Source: Candidatus Pantoea haifensis (GTDB lineage Bacteria; Pseudomonadota; Gammaproteobacteria; Enterobacterales; Enterobacteriaceae). From it: a stretch of DNA of 64,000 nucleotides. Location: assembly GCA_018842655.1 (NCBI GenBank), contig JAGTWN010000004.1, positions 3,224,001-3,288,000 on the forward strand. The letters are read 5' to 3'. The translations under genes and the position numbers were made by a program. Below, piece by piece: positions 1 through 11,745 of the stretch. How positions within the stretch are numbered: position 1 is the first letter of the stretch; the number at the start of each line of letters is the position of its first letter. The notes under the pieces were generated by a model. It was not told the origin of the DNA. It was given only the letters and a program-made list of their open reading frames with translations, and did not search any database.

Positions 1-272
1 CACACCTGATGAATTTGCGCGATACCACTATCTACTGATGCCAGCATCTTTTTTGCCAGCGGTAAAAGTCGTTGTGCCTGTGCTGTCATCTCAACGTGTC
101 GACTGGTGCGAACAAAAAGCCGGGTATTTAAACGATCTTCCAGTTCGGCAATTTTTGCGCTAAGCGGCGGCTGTGAAATGTTTAAACGTCGCGCTGCGCG
201 ACCAAAATGCAGCTCTTCGCAAACGATCACGAACGCTTTTAGCAGCTTTAACTCCAGCACCTGCTCCCTCAC
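1..272 (-). CDS. LysR-family transcriptional regulator, N-terminal part (cut by window edge)
   Basis: The minus strand encodes the N-terminal winged helix-turn-helix of a LysR-type regulator. Readable landmarks are LKLLKAFVIVCEELHFGRAA, then RRLNISQPPLSAKIAELE, then RLFVRTSR, the usual order of the LysR DNA-binding helices. The effector-binding domain lies beyond the left edge, so target and ligand cannot be told. I prefer the GTG at 272 because GAGGG sits about six bases upstream; a second in-frame GTG at 260 has a closer purine stretch and is the alternative. The gene points away from the neighbouring DUF1127 gene. Family is certain, function unknown. Confidence 0.85.
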   Translation of the reverse strand, partial: MREQVLELKLLKAFVIVCEELHFGRAARRLNISQPPLSAKIAELEDRLNTRLFVRTSRHVEMTAQAQRLLPLAKKMLASVDSGIAQIHQV

Positions 273-404
273 ACTTTTCCCTCTGCTGCTCTGTCCAACC
301 GCTATAGTATGCAATTTGTGCATAAAAGGCGGCAACAGATTCGATAACGTCGGGATTGTGCCAGAAATTCATTTGATTATGTGATCGTTGTCATTAACGA
401 ATCA

Positions 405-438
405 GCTTAAATACCCTGTTATTGCAGGGTATTTAAGC
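405..438. terminator. Perfect hairpin between the LysR gene and yjiS
   Basis: Two 14-base arms (GCTTAAATACCCTG and its exact complement) flank a six-base loop. It lies 19 bases past the stop of the minus-strand DUF1127 gene and so probably ends that transcript. There is no strong U-run, so efficiency is uncertain. Confidence 0.6.
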
Positions 439-456
439 AAATAAAGCGATGCATAT

Positions 457-648
457 TTAACGATAACGGCGTACCTCTTCACGCGTCATCCCTATATCTT
501 TGAGCTGATTGTCATTCAGGTGGGTCAAAATGCGTCGCGTTTGCTGCACTAAGCGCCAGTGAATGTACAGTTGAAGCAATCCTGCCACCAACCTGCGTAT
601 CTGTCTAAATGTGGCAGGCCTGGCGGTTCGATTTTCATGGAATTCCAT
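457..648 (-). CDS. yjiS: DUF1127 (YjiS-like) small arginine-rich protein
   Basis: Sixty-three residues ending in the DUF1127 signature: LNDNQLKDIGMTREEV and the terminal RRYR. These proteins are small, basic, and act as RNA-binding or stress-linked regulators where studied; the role here is unknown. The start was chosen at 648 because GAGGAG lies six bases upstream; the ATG two codons earlier would sit directly on that ribosome site, and longer readings have none. It is divergent from yjiR, the arrangement I recall for yjiS/yjiR in E. coli, so the name rests on family and context. Confidence 0.75.
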   Translation of the reverse strand: MEFHENRTARPATFRQIRRLVAGLLQLYIHWRLVQQTRRILTHLNDNQLKDIGMTREEVRRYR

Positions 649-820
649 TTTCATCTCCTCATCTGAATGTGTAGTGCTATCTTCTGATGAGAACAATTTT
701 GAATACAGATTCAAAATCAACCTTTCTTTAACATACAGATTGCTCCTCAGGCGATCTGAATGGTAAAAAAAGATGTGATCTGTATCGGTTTTTCTAATTC
801 CTGTCAATGCGAGGCATACG

Positions 821-2290
821 ATGACGCGTTATCAGCATCTGGCAACGCTGCTGGCACAGCGTATTGAGCAAGGCCTGTATCGCAGTGGCGAACGTTTGCC
901 CTCCGTACGCAGCTTAAGCGTGGAGCACGGCGTCAGCATCAGCACCGTACAACAAGCCTATCATTTGCTGGAAGAGAAGCAGTTAATTACGCCACAGCCG
1001 CGTTCGGGCTACTTTGTCGCCTCACGTAAAGCAAATCCGCCGATGCCGGCATTAACGCGGCCTGCTCAGCGCCCGGTTGAAATTACCCAATGGGATGCAG
1101 TATTAGAGTTGCTTGATAGCCGACTCGAAGACAATGTATTGCAACTGGGCAGCGGTATGCCTGATCTGACCCAGCCAACGTTAAAACCCCTTTGGAAGGC
1201 CTTTAGCCGTCAGGCGCAAAAGCAGGACATTCTCTTACTCAACTACGATAATTTGTATGGCGTGGCCGCTTTGCGTGAACAGATTGCCCGTCTGGCCATT
1301 GATAGCGGCTGCCAGCTTATGGCTGAAGAAATTGTGATCACAACGGGCTGTCACGAAGCTTTATCGGTATCAATCCGCGCGGTATGTGAGCCTGGTGATA
1401 TTATTGCCGTTGAGTCACCCTCTTTTCACGGCATTATGCAGACGCTTCGTGGCTTCGGCATCCGGGCCATAGAGATCCCCACCGATTCTGTTACAGGTAT
1501 TAGTTTAGAAGCGTTGGAACTGGCCTTTGAGCAGTGGCCGATCAAAGCTGTGGTCGTTGTGCCTAACTGCAATAATCCGCTGGGCTTTATCATGCCGGAA
1601 AACCGTAAACGTGCACTGCTGACTTTAGCGCAACGTTTTGATGCTGCAATTATTGAAGATGATGTCTATGGCGAGCTGGCATGGGAATATCCGCGTCCGC
1701 CTACCATAAAAGCGATGGATATGGATGGTCGCGTTCTGCTTTGCAGCTCCTTTTCAAAAACACTGGCACCTGGCTTGCGCGTTGGCTGGGTTGTACCGGG
1801 ACGTTATCGCGATCGCGTGTTGCACATGAAATACATCGTTACTGGCTCGACGGCAACTCAGCCGCAACATGCCGTAGCTGAGTTTATTCGTCATGGGCAC
1901 TATCTACCGCATCTGCGTCGTATGCGACAAATTTATCAACGCAACTATGAAACGTTTAGTTGCTGGGTGCGCCATTATTTTCCCTGCGACATTTGTGTAT
2001 CGCGCCCGCAAGGCGGTTTTTTAATGTGGGTTGAGTTACCAGAAGCGTTTGATGCTGTTCGCCTTAATCGTGAACTGCGTGAATCCCGCATTCAAATTGC
2101 TGTGGGGTCTCTTTTCTCCGCCTCGGGCAAATACCGTAACTGTCTGCGTCTGAATTATGGGCTGCCCTTAACTGAGAAAACCGAGAACGCGCTGGCCTTG
2201 TTAGGGGCTGCGATAGAACGGGCAATGGCGGCGTGTATGCATGAACCAGCACAAAATAAACAGTACACAGAAATTCTCCCGGCGAAGTAA
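821..2290 (+). CDS. yjiR: MocR-type regulator/PLP aminotransferase-like protein YjiR
   Basis: A 489-residue fusion of an N-terminal GntR winged helix (about residues 1-70; RSGERLPSVRSLSVEHGVS) to a fold-type-I aminotransferase domain (about 95-470). The PLP-binding lysine is K313 in SSFSKTLAPGLRVGW, and PNCNNPLGF plus EDDVYGEL are standard cofactor-pocket motifs. Such proteins use PLP or its adducts as effectors to control genes for pyridoxal or amino-compound metabolism. The start has GAGG eight bases upstream. Similarity to E. coli YjiR runs over the whole length. It is divergent from yjiS, whose promoter it may control; that is inference. Confidence 0.9.
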   Translation: MTRYQHLATLLAQRIEQGLYRSGERLPSVRSLSVEHGVSISTVQQAYHLLEEKQLITPQPRSGYFVASRKANPPMPALTRPAQRPVEITQWDAVLELLDSRLEDNVLQLGSGMPDLTQPTLKPLWKAFSRQAQKQDILLLNYDNLYGVAALREQIARLAIDSGCQLMAEEIVITTGCHEALSVSIRAVCEPGDIIAVESPSFHGIMQTLRGFGIRAIEIPTDSVTGISLEALELAFEQWPIKAVVVVPNCNNPLGFIMPENRKRALLTLAQRFDAAIIEDDVYGELAWEYPRPPTIKAMDMDGRVLLCSSFSKTLAPGLRVGWVVPGRYRDRVLHMKYIVTGSTATQPQHAVAEFIRHGHYLPHLRRMRQIYQRNYETFSCWVRHYFPCDICVSRPQGGFLMWVELPEAFDAVRLNRELRESRIQIAVGSLFSASGKYRNCLRLNYGLPLTEKTENALALLGAAIERAMAACMHEPAQNKQYTEILPAK

Positions 2291-2366
2291 AAAGGCAGGG
2301 CCAGAAAGAGGGGAACCGGCCCTGACCGGGCAGAGCTTACCCGGCGAGAGCAACGTTACACGGCGT

Positions 2367-2408
2367 AAAAAAACCGCGCCAGCATGGATCTTTATTGCTG
2401 CGCGCGGT
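2367..2408 (-). terminator. Rho-independent terminator of thiCE
   Basis: Read on the minus strand, ACCGCGC-GCAGCA pairs with TGCTG-GCGCGGT and is followed by seven T. It lies about 60 bases past the thiE stop and closes the operon there. Confidence 0.85.
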
Positions 2409-2471
2409 CTTCCAGCATGACTTGCGTCGTTGCGTACGTTACACGCATCGCTGCGTAACGGCTTCCAGAAA

Positions 2472-5242
<2,771 letters not shown>

Positions 5243-5273
5243 TCAAAACCCATTCAGCATAAAAGCGCCTTTC

Positions 5274-5293
5274 GATAATCACAAGTGATTATC
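5274..5293. repeat. Perfect 20-base palindrome between thiC leader and rsd
   Basis: GATAATCAC and its complement flank a two-base centre. It lies nine bases beyond the rsd stop (minus strand) and could end rsd transcription or act as an operator upstream of thiC. No T-run follows closely, so its role is open. Confidence 0.5.
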
Positions 5294-5302
5294 TGGCTGA
5301 TA

Positions 5303-5809
5303 TTACGCCGGACGCGCCATTTGGCTGTCGTTTGCAACAGGCGGCCGCGCCAGGTGATTGTCCCATGCCAGCTGGATCAGCTTATCTTCAAGCGTAAAAC
5401 GCGCTTCTAACACTTCGCCCACTTCGGATAATGCCTGCTGAAACGTCACGCAGTTATCATCATCAATCGACTGCTGTAAATGACCATCATAAAGCTGCAT
5501 CAGCCGTTCAGTGTTTGCTTCGAGCGGCGGATAAATTTGCGCAGCGGCAATCAGCGGGCTGTCGCCACTCATTTCGCTAATAATGCGCTCATAAATACTA
5601 AAATGTCCTGCTGACAGATAATCTACCAGGCCGTGGCAAAAATTATCCAGTGCTTGTTCATCCAACGCGGTAAGGGCTTCTTTATTCGGTTTCATTCCTA
5701 CCAAATGGTAATAGGCAACCAACAGTTGGCGTCGGGCTTCCAGCCACGAATCTACCAGTTCATTGCTGCCACCTACGCGCTCGGTCAGGACGTCTAACTG
5801 GTTAAGCAT
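5303..5809 (-). CDS. rsd: Regulator of sigma D (Rsd)
   Basis: Binds the housekeeping sigma-70 factor and sequesters it in stationary phase. The 168-residue all-helical protein shows the family blocks RQLLVAYYHLVG, LVDYLSAGHFSIYERI and LEARFTLEDKLIQLAWD. I start at 5809 (MLNQLDVLTERV) because that matches E. coli Rsd and has GGAG six bases upstream; the frame remains open to 5830 without support. It sits between thiC and nudC as in E. coli. An ERIC element lies just upstream of its ribosome site, so its promoter is within or beyond that repeat. Confidence 0.95.
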   Translation of the reverse strand: MLNQLDVLTERVGGSNELVDSWLEARRQLLVAYYHLVGMKPNKEALTALDEQALDNFCHGLVDYLSAGHFSIYERIISEMSGDSPLIAAAQIYPPLEANTERLMQLYDGHLQQSIDDDNCVTFQQALSEVGEVLEARFTLEDKLIQLAWDNHLARPPVANDSQMARPA

Positions 5810-5831
5810 ATCTAACTCCATGTGAGTCATA

Positions 5832-5953
5832 TCCCTTCATACTTCAGGCTGCAAATGCGTTGGCTGCGCGTCTTCTTCTCCATCACTTATCTCTGTAAGC
5901 GCCTGGGGAGAGATCATCATGCCGCCTTCCTGCAATCCGAATTATTTGGGTAT
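5832..5953. repeat. ERIC/IRU intergenic repeat, copy A
   Basis: In reverse complement the segment runs ATACCCAAATAATTCG...GCAGGAAGGCGGCA...CCCCAGGCGCTTAC...AAGTGAT...GCAGCCAACGCAT...TGAAGTATGAAGGG. This follows the ERIC consensus from end to end, with a degenerate centre. It separates the divergent rsd and nudC genes. Confidence 0.8.
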
Positions 5954-6021
5954 AGTTGTTTATCTACACACTTAACATCAGGACTTCAGCGTGCCATTTG
6001 ACGCTAAGGATGACGAAAAAA

Positions 6022-6791
6022 ATGCAATACGAGATTTCAAGCGTAGACGCTGGATGGTGGATTGTCAGCCATGAACAAAAACTTTGGTTACCGCAGGGCG
6101 AATTACCCCATGGAAGTGCGCAAAAATGGGGGCTGGTGGGCAGCAAAGCACAGGTGATTGGCGAGTGGTCAGGTGAGAAAGTCTGGCTCATCTGCGAGAC
6201 GCGTCCGGACAGCATGTTATCGGTGCGGCAGCTGATTGATGAAGACGTTGGCCTGTTCCAGCTGGCGGGTCGGGGGTGCAACTGGCTGAGTTTTATCGTT
6301 CCCATCGCTGGTGTGGCTACTGCGGCCATGAGATGCAGCACAGCACCCGCGAGTTTGCCTGTCTGTGCACGCACTGCCGTGAACGCTACTATCCGCAAAT
6401 CGCGCCTTGCATCATTGTCGCCATTCGCCGCGGAGAGGAGATCCTGCTGGCGAATCACTCCCGGCATCGTAATAGCATTTATACCGTGCTGGCAGGCTTC
6501 GTCGAAGTGGGCGAAACGCTGGAACAGGCTGTTGCGCGCGAAGTAATGGAAGAAAGCAATGTGCGGGTGAAAAATGTGCGTTATGTAACATCACAGCCGT
6601 GGCCGTTCCCACAATCACTAATGGTGGCGTTTATGGCTGAGTATGAGAGCGGTGACCTGCAACACGATGGCAAAGAATTGCTGGACGCCGGATGGTTCCG
6701 TTATGACGCACTGCCGTTGTTACCGCCAGCGGGGACGGTGGCACGCCGTTTGATAGAAGACACCGTTGCCATCTGCCGCGCCGGGGCGTGA
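6022..6791 (+). CDS. nudC: NAD(H) pyrophosphatase / RNA deNADding enzyme NudC (frameshifted as sequenced)
   Basis: Hydrolyses NADH and removes NAD caps from RNA 5' ends. It has a zinc ribbon (CGYCGHEM, then [11 protein letters not shown]), the conserved [11 protein letters not shown] strand, and a Nudix box with [12 protein letters not shown] followed by REVMEE, then the Nud[10 protein letters not shown] motif. The start at 6022 gives the same distance to GWW as in E. coli. The frame breaks in the five-G run at 6272-6276: one more G restores [16 protein letters not shown] and a 256-residue protein of normal length. I take the lesion as a base-calling error. Confidence 0.9.
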
Positions 6792-6834
6792 GGAAAATGC
6801 TACACTACACGCCTGAAATTGAGAGAGCCTTGAA

Positions 6835-7901
6835 ATGAGTGAACTGAAGAACGATCGTTATTTGCGCGCCCTGTTACGTCAGCCAGTTGATGTCACACCG
6901 GTATGGATGATGCGACAAGCCGGGCGTTACTTACCGGAATACAAAGCGACCCGTGCTGAAGCGGGGATTTTATGTCGCTGTGTAAAAATGCCGAGCTGGC
7001 CTGTGAAGTTACGCTACAGCCGCTGCGTCGTTACGCACTGGATGCGGCGATCCTCTTTAGCGATATTTTAACTATCCCCGATGCGATGGGGCTGGGTCTT
7101 TATTTCGAAGCCGGTGAAGGCCCACGCTTTTCAAATCCCATTACTTGCCGTGCCGATGTTGAACGTTTGCCGGTGCCGGATCCTGAAATGGAACTGGGCT
7201 ATGTGATGAACGCGGTGCGCACGATCCGTAAAAACCTGAAAGGCGAAGTCCCTCTGATCGGTTTTTCTGGCAGCCCCTGGACGCTGGCAACCTATATGGT
7301 TGAGGGCGGCAGCAGCAAGGCTTTCACTAAAATTAAAAAAATGATGTACGCCGATCCAACGACGCTGCATGCGATGCTGGATAAACTGGCAGACAGCGTG
7401 ATTCTCTATCTGAATGCGCAGATTCGTGCCGGTGCGCAGTCAGTGATGGTGTTTGATACATGGGGCGGAGTACTCACTGGTCGTGATTACCGTGAGTTTT
7501 CGCTCTACTACATGCACAAAATTGTCGACGGCGTATTGCATGAGAATGAAGGCCGCCGCGTGCCAATAACCTTGTTCACAAAGGGTGGCGGACAGTGGCT
7601 GGAAGCGATGGCAGAAACGGGCTGTGATGCGCTGGGTCTGGACTGGACCACCGATATCGGAGAGGCACGTCGTCGCGTTGGCGATAAAGTTGCGCTCCAG
7701 GGCAATATGGATCCCTCAATGTTATATGCGCCCCCTGCGCGTATCGAACAGGAAGTGGCTGGGATTCTGGAAAGCTTTGGTCGTGGAAATGGCCACGTCT
7801 TTAACCTCGGCCATGGTATTCATCAGGATGTGCCGCCAGAACATGCAGGTGCGTTTGTTGAAGCAGTGCATCGTTTGTCTCGTCCATGGCATCAGGAGTA
7901 A
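6835..7901 (+). CDS. hemE: Uroporphyrinogen decarboxylase HemE (frameshifted as sequenced)
   Basis: Cytosolic enzyme that decarboxylates uroporphyrinogen III to coproporphyrinogen III in haem synthesis. Motifs include [13 protein letters not shown] near the N-terminus, ILFSDIL with the substrate-binding aspartate, [13 protein letters not shown], and [14 protein letters not shown] near the end. The frame breaks in the four-G run at 6963-6966. A fifth G restores [15 protein letters not shown] and a 355-residue protein, one residue longer than in E. coli. Haem is essential for respiration, so true loss is unlikely. It lies 43 bases after nudC and three before nfi. Confidence 0.92.
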
Positions 7902-7903
7902 TT

Positions 7904-8571
7904 ATGGATATTGCTGCATTACGTGCTGAGCAGCTTCAGCGTGCCGCTGACGTGGTGCGGCATGACGATTTCGACGTACTGCCGCCGCGCTTTATCGGTG
8001 GGGCAGACGTGGGTTTCGAGCAAGAGGGCGCCGTTACGCGTGCCGCCATGGTCATTCTTGAATATCCTTCTCTCAGGCTGGTGGAGCACCGCATTGCGCG
8101 CATTGACACCACCATGCCTTATATCCCTGGCTTTCTCTCTTTCGCGAATATCCCGCGCTGATGGCTGCATGGCAGATGCTTGAACAAAAGCCCGATCTGC
8201 TGTTTGTTGACGGTCACGGTATTTCGCATCCACGTCGCCTGGGCGTCGCATCACACTTTGGTTTGCTGGTGGACGTGCCAACCATAGGTGTGGCTAAACG
8301 TCGCTTGTGCGGGCGTTATGAAGAGGTCGATGCGCAACCTGGCAGTCGCCAGCCTCTGATCGACAAAGGCGAGCAGATTGGCTGGGTATGGCGCAGTAAG
8401 CAGCGTTGTAATCCATTATTTGTCGCAACCGGACATCGTGTCAGCCTCGACAGCGCGCTGCACTGGGTTGAAAACTGCACGCGTGGCTACCGTTTACCGG
8501 AACCTACACGCTGGGCAGATGCCGTTGCGTCGAACCGTACTGCGTTTCAGCGTTGGCAAAACACGCTTTAA
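7904..8571 (+). CDS. nfi: Endonuclease V Nfi (frameshifted as sequenced)
   Basis: Cuts one phosphodiester bond 3' of deaminated bases such as inosine to start repair. Catalytic landmarks are GADVGFEQ (about 34), [13 protein letters not shown] and [17 protein letters not shown]. The ATG at 7904 follows the hemE stop by two bases with AGGAG upstream, indicating an operon. The frame breaks at about 8143: one more C in TTTC-GCG gives [14 protein letters not shown], as in E. coli, and a 222-residue protein. This break is in a C pair, not a long homopolymer. Confidence 0.9.
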
Positions 8572-8633
8572 CGCTGTTTCAACGGCACTTTTGCGATACA
8601 CTGCCGCCAGCGAAACGAATAAGAGCCACCGTC

Positions 8634-9224
8634 ATGTTACAAAACCCCGTTCATTTGCGTCTGGCGAAGCTGGAAAGTTGGCAGCACCTGACCTTTATGG
8701 CCTGCCTGTGCGAACGCATGTATCCCAATTACTGGGCTTTTTGCGAACAGACGCAGTTTGCCGATCCCGCCTTGTATCGTCGTATTCTCGATTTGATTTG
8801 GGAAAGCCTGACGGTCAAAGATGCGAAGATCAATTTTGACAGCCAGCTTGAAAAGCTGGAAGCGGCAATCCCTGATGGCGATGCCTTTGAGGTTTACGGC
8901 GTTTATCCCGCTATTGATGCTTGTGTGGCCCTGAGCGAGGTGCTACACGCTCAGCTAAGCGGTGAGACGCTTGAGCATGCTATCGAAGTCAGCGAGAGTT
9001 CAATTACTACCGTCGCCATGCTGGAAATGACGCAGGCGGGCCGTGAAATGAGCGATGAAGAACTGCGTGAAAACTCAGCAATTATCGACGAATGGGACCT
9101 GCAATGGGAGATTTTTCGCCTACTCGCGGACTGTGAAGAACGAGACCTTGAATTGATCAAAGGACTTCGATCAGACCTGCGTGAAGCGGGAATCAGTAAC
9201 ATCGGTATAAAATTTCAGCAATAA
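8634..9224 (+). CDS. yjaG: DUF416 protein YjaG
   Basis: A 196-residue cytosolic protein of unknown biochemical function, equal in length to E. coli YjaG and similar throughout (LESWQHLTFMACLCERMYP; KDAKINFDSQLEKLEAAIP; AMLEMTQAGREMSDEELREN). I start at 8634 to match E. coli; the frame is open upstream into the end of nfi without a supported start. It lies between nfi and hupA in the conserved nudC-hupA block. A GC-rich hairpin at 9240-9267 follows the stop. Confidence 0.93.
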   Translation: MLQNPVHLRLAKLESWQHLTFMACLCERMYPNYWAFCEQTQFADPALYRRILDLIWESLTVKDAKINFDSQLEKLEAAIPDGDAFEVYGVYPAIDACVALSEVLHAQLSGETLEHAIEVSESSITTVAMLEMTQAGREMSDEELRENSAIIDEWDLQWEIFRLLADCEERDLELIKGLRSDLREAGISNIGIKFQQ

Positions 9225-9411
9225 GGCGAGAAAACGTGACTTCAGGCCTGAATTACCGCGCCTGAAGGCTTCACATCGGCCCCCTGTCTGGTCTACATTT
9301 GGGGGCTGAAAATTGTGGCTATCGGTGCGTGCAGGCTGAAGAGTGCCAGAATATGGCTTTTCCCTCGCACTCGTTGCTTAGCAAGCGATAAATACACTTT
9401 AAGGATAACTT

Positions 9412-9684
9412 ATGAACAAGACTCAACTGATTGATGTGATCGCGGATAAAGCTGACCTGTCTAAAACCCAGGCTAAGGCGGCGCTGGAATCTACTCTGGC
9501 TGCGATTACTGAGTCTCTGAAAGATGGTGATGCTGTACAACTGGTTGGTTTTGGTACTTTTAAAGTGAACCACCGCGCTGAGCGTACCGGTCGCAACCCG
9601 CAGACTGGCAAAGAGATCAAAATCGCTGCAGCTAACGTACCAGCATTCGTGTCAGGTAAGGCACTGAAAGACGCTGTTAAGTAA
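9412..9684 (+). CDS. hupA: DNA-binding protein HU-alpha
   Basis: Ninety-residue nucleoid protein that dimerises, bends and compacts DNA. The sequence is almost identical to E. coli HupA, including [20 protein letters not shown], the beta-arm that enters the minor groove, and the terminal [11 protein letters not shown]. The ribosome site is AAGGA seven bases before ATG. It has its own 187-base upstream gap holding two GC-rich inverted repeats (9240-9267 and 9279-9306), and a terminator follows. Confidence 0.98.
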   Translation: MNKTQLIDVIADKADLSKTQAKAALESTLAAITESLKDGDAVQLVGFGTFKVNHRAERTGRNPQTGKEIKIAAANVPAFVSGKALKDAVK

Positions 9685-9714
9685 GTCGTCGCATTGCGGT
9701 CAAGCTTTAAAACA

Positions 9715-9739
9715 GGGGGCGTTTTCGCCCCTTTTGTTT
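9715..9739 (+). terminator. Terminator after hupA
   Basis: GGGGCG-TTTT-CGCCCC stem followed by TTTTGTTT, 30 bases past the hupA stop and just before yjaH. Confidence 0.85.
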
Positions 9740-9751
9740 AAGGGGCCAACC

Positions 9752-10417
9752 ATGATGATTTCGCTGTTTCAGCGCCTTTCTGCCCTTAGTCTTATTTTAT
9801 TTCTCTTTGGATGCAGTTCCACTCCGGATGTCCCGGCCTTTTCTGCCAGTGGTTATCTTGCCGATCGCGGTGCTGTGCGCATCTGGCGTAAGAACAGTGA
9901 CCATCAGGCTGTTCATATCCGCACTCTCTTTACTCCCTTTAATGGCGATGTGGTTGAAACCACCGATTACATCTGGCTGGAAGACGCACTGATTAGCGTT
10001 CAACGCAAAGTCAGTGGCGCGCAGCCGGATGATGTCACGCTACGGTTCGACCAGGAGGGTGGTCTGAATTTCATGCAACGGCAGCTTGCAGGACGACGTG
10101 AAGCCGTCAGCCCGGATGCAGTCGAACTGTATAAGTTTGACGCGCAACGCATGCGTAAAGTAAGCGATGCGCTATTAAGCGGTCGGGTATTTCTCAAACA
10201 GGGCCACTGGCTCGGTGGAAACCTTATTGAAACCTGTGAGGGACAGCGCGTCACTCCCGCATTTGATATGAATGCGCTACAGTCGTTAGCGCAGCAGCAG
10301 CGTAGCACCAGCGAGCCATTGATGGTTTCATGGCTTGAAGCTGAAGAAGGAGTCCAGTTATTGCGTGTCAGCCAGCAGGACGACTGCGCAGAGCAGCCTA
10401 AAGAAGCCGATTTTTAG
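9752..10417 (+). CDS. yjaH: DUF1481 lipoprotein YjaH
   Basis: A 221-residue predicted lipoprotein. The N-terminus (SALSLILFLFGC) is a signal peptide ending in a lipobox, with the cysteine at about residue 19, followed by SSTPDVPAFSASGYLADRGA, nearly the same as E. coli YjaH. The rest resembles DUF1481; function is unknown. I start at 9752, with AAGGGG nine bases upstream. It may be read through from hupA past an intervening terminator. Confidence 0.9.
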   Translation: MMISLFQRLSALSLILFLFGCSSTPDVPAFSASGYLADRGAVRIWRKNSDHQAVHIRTLFTPFNGDVVETTDYIWLEDALISVQRKVSGAQPDDVTLRFDQEGGLNFMQRQLAGRREAVSPDAVELYKFDAQRMRKVSDALLSGRVFLKQGHWLGGNLIETCEGQRVTPAFDMNALQSLAQQQRSTSEPLMVSWLEAEEGVQLLRVSQQDDCAEQPKEADF

Positions 10418-10419
10418 TC

Positions 10420-10440
10420 AAAAAAGGGCGCGCTGGCCCC
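10420..10440 (-). terminator. Terminator of purHD
   Basis: On the minus strand GGGGC-cagcgc-GCCC is followed by six T, seven bases past the purD stop. It lies between the convergent yjaH and purD genes. Confidence 0.75.
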
Positions 10441-10446
10441 TGTATC

Positions 10447-11727
10447 TTATTTGCGGTTAATGGCGCGATAACCGATATCGCGGCGGCAGAAGCTGCCCTG
10501 CCATGAAATAGGCTGGGCGAGTTCATAAGCCCGTTTCTGCGCAGCGGCAACGTCCTCGCCCAGCGCCGTCACGCACAGTACGCGACCGCCGTTGGTCAGT
10601 ACCACATCCTCTTCAAGACGCGTCCCGGCGTGGAACACTTTGCCATCCGCAACTTCTTCCAGCGGCAGGCCATGAATCTGGTCGCCATTGTTATAGCTGC
10701 CCGGATAGCCACCCGCGGCCAATACCACACCCAGCGACGGACGTGGATCCCACTGAGAATCTTTCTGATCCAACTTGCCTTCACAGGCCGCAAGGCAGAG
10801 ATCGACCAGATCTGACTGTAAGCGCAGCATAATAGGTTGGGTTTCAGGATCCCCGAAGCGGCAGTTAAATTCGATCACTTTTGGCTGGCCCGCTTGATCG
10901 ATCATCAGACCTGCATAAAGGAAACCGGTATATACATTGCCTTCTGCGGCCATGCCACGCACGGTTGGCCAAATGACGTGATCCATCACGCGCTGGTGGA
11001 TCTCATCAGTGACCACCGGCGCAGGAGAATAGGCTCCCATACCGCCAGTATTAGGACCGGTGTCGCCATCGCCGACGCGTTTATGATCCTGGCTGGTTGC
11101 CATCGGCAGGACGTTTTCGCCATCCACCATAACGATAAAGCTGGCTTCTTCTCCTGCAAGAAACTCCTCAATCACGATGCGGTGACCGGCATCACCAAAG
11201 GCATTACCAGCCAGCATATCTTTCACTGCGTCTTCTGCTTCTTGCAGCGTCATGGCGACAATCACGCCTTTTCCTGCCGCCAGGCCATCCGCTTTAATAA
11301 CGATCGGCGCGCCTTTCTCACGCAGCCAGGCTAATGCAGGCTCGACTTCAGTGAAGTTCTGATATTCCGCTGTGGGAATGTTATGACGGGCAAGAAAATC
11401 TTTGGTAAAAGCCTTTGAACCTTCCAACTGAGCAGCAGCCTGTGTTGGGCCAAAAATTTTCAGACCTGCCGCACGAAACGCATCCACCACACCAATAACT
11501 AAAGGCGCTTCCGGGCCGACAATTGTCAGGTCGATGTTTTCACGTTGGGCAAATTCCAGCAGGGCAGGCACATCAGTCGGGCTAATGGCAACATTTTGCA
11601 GTGTTGGCTCAAGTGCCGTGCCGGCGTTGCCTGGTGCAACAAAAACGGTTTCAGCTAACGGCGATTGTGCCGCTTTCCATGCCAGCGCGTGTTCACGTCC
11701 ACCATTACCGATGACTAAAATTTTCAT
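10447..11727 (-). CDS. purD: Phosphoribosylamine-glycine ligase PurD
   Basis: ATP-grasp enzyme forming GAR from phosphoribosylamine, glycine and ATP, the second step of purine synthesis. The 426-residue protein starts MKILVIGNGGREHALAWK and shows the ATP-grasp signatures KADGLAAGKGV, IEEFLAGEEASF and EFNCRFGDPETQ, ending FCRRDIGYRAINRK as in the family. The ATG has GGAG eight bases upstream and lies 18 bases after purH, forming purHD. Confidence 0.97.
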   Translation of the reverse strand: MKILVIGNGGREHALAWKAAQSPLAETVFVAPGNAGTALEPTLQNVAISPTDVPALLEFAQRENIDLTIVGPEAPLVIGVVDAFRAAGLKIFGPTQAAAQLEGSKAFTKDFLARHNIPTAEYQNFTEVEPALAWLREKGAPIVIKADGLAAGKGVIVAMTLQEAEDAVKDMLAGNAFGDAGHRIVIEEFLAGEEASFIVMVDGENVLPMATSQDHKRVGDGDTGPNTGGMGAYSPAPVVTDEIHQRVMDHVIWPTVRGMAAEGNVYTGFLYAGLMIDQAGQPKVIEFNCRFGDPETQPIMLRLQSDLVDLCLAACEGKLDQKDSQWDPRPSLGVVLAAGGYPGSYNNGDQIHGLPLEEVADGKVFHAGTRLEEDVVLTNGGRVLCVTALGEDVAAAQKRAYELAQPISWQGSFCRRDIGYRAINRK

Positions 11728-11745
11728 TAACTACTCTCCAGACGA

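Noticed and set aside
6835-7901. hemE as a true pseudogene
   Set aside because: One added G restores a full-length enzyme with every motif intact and no other lesion, which does not look like decay.
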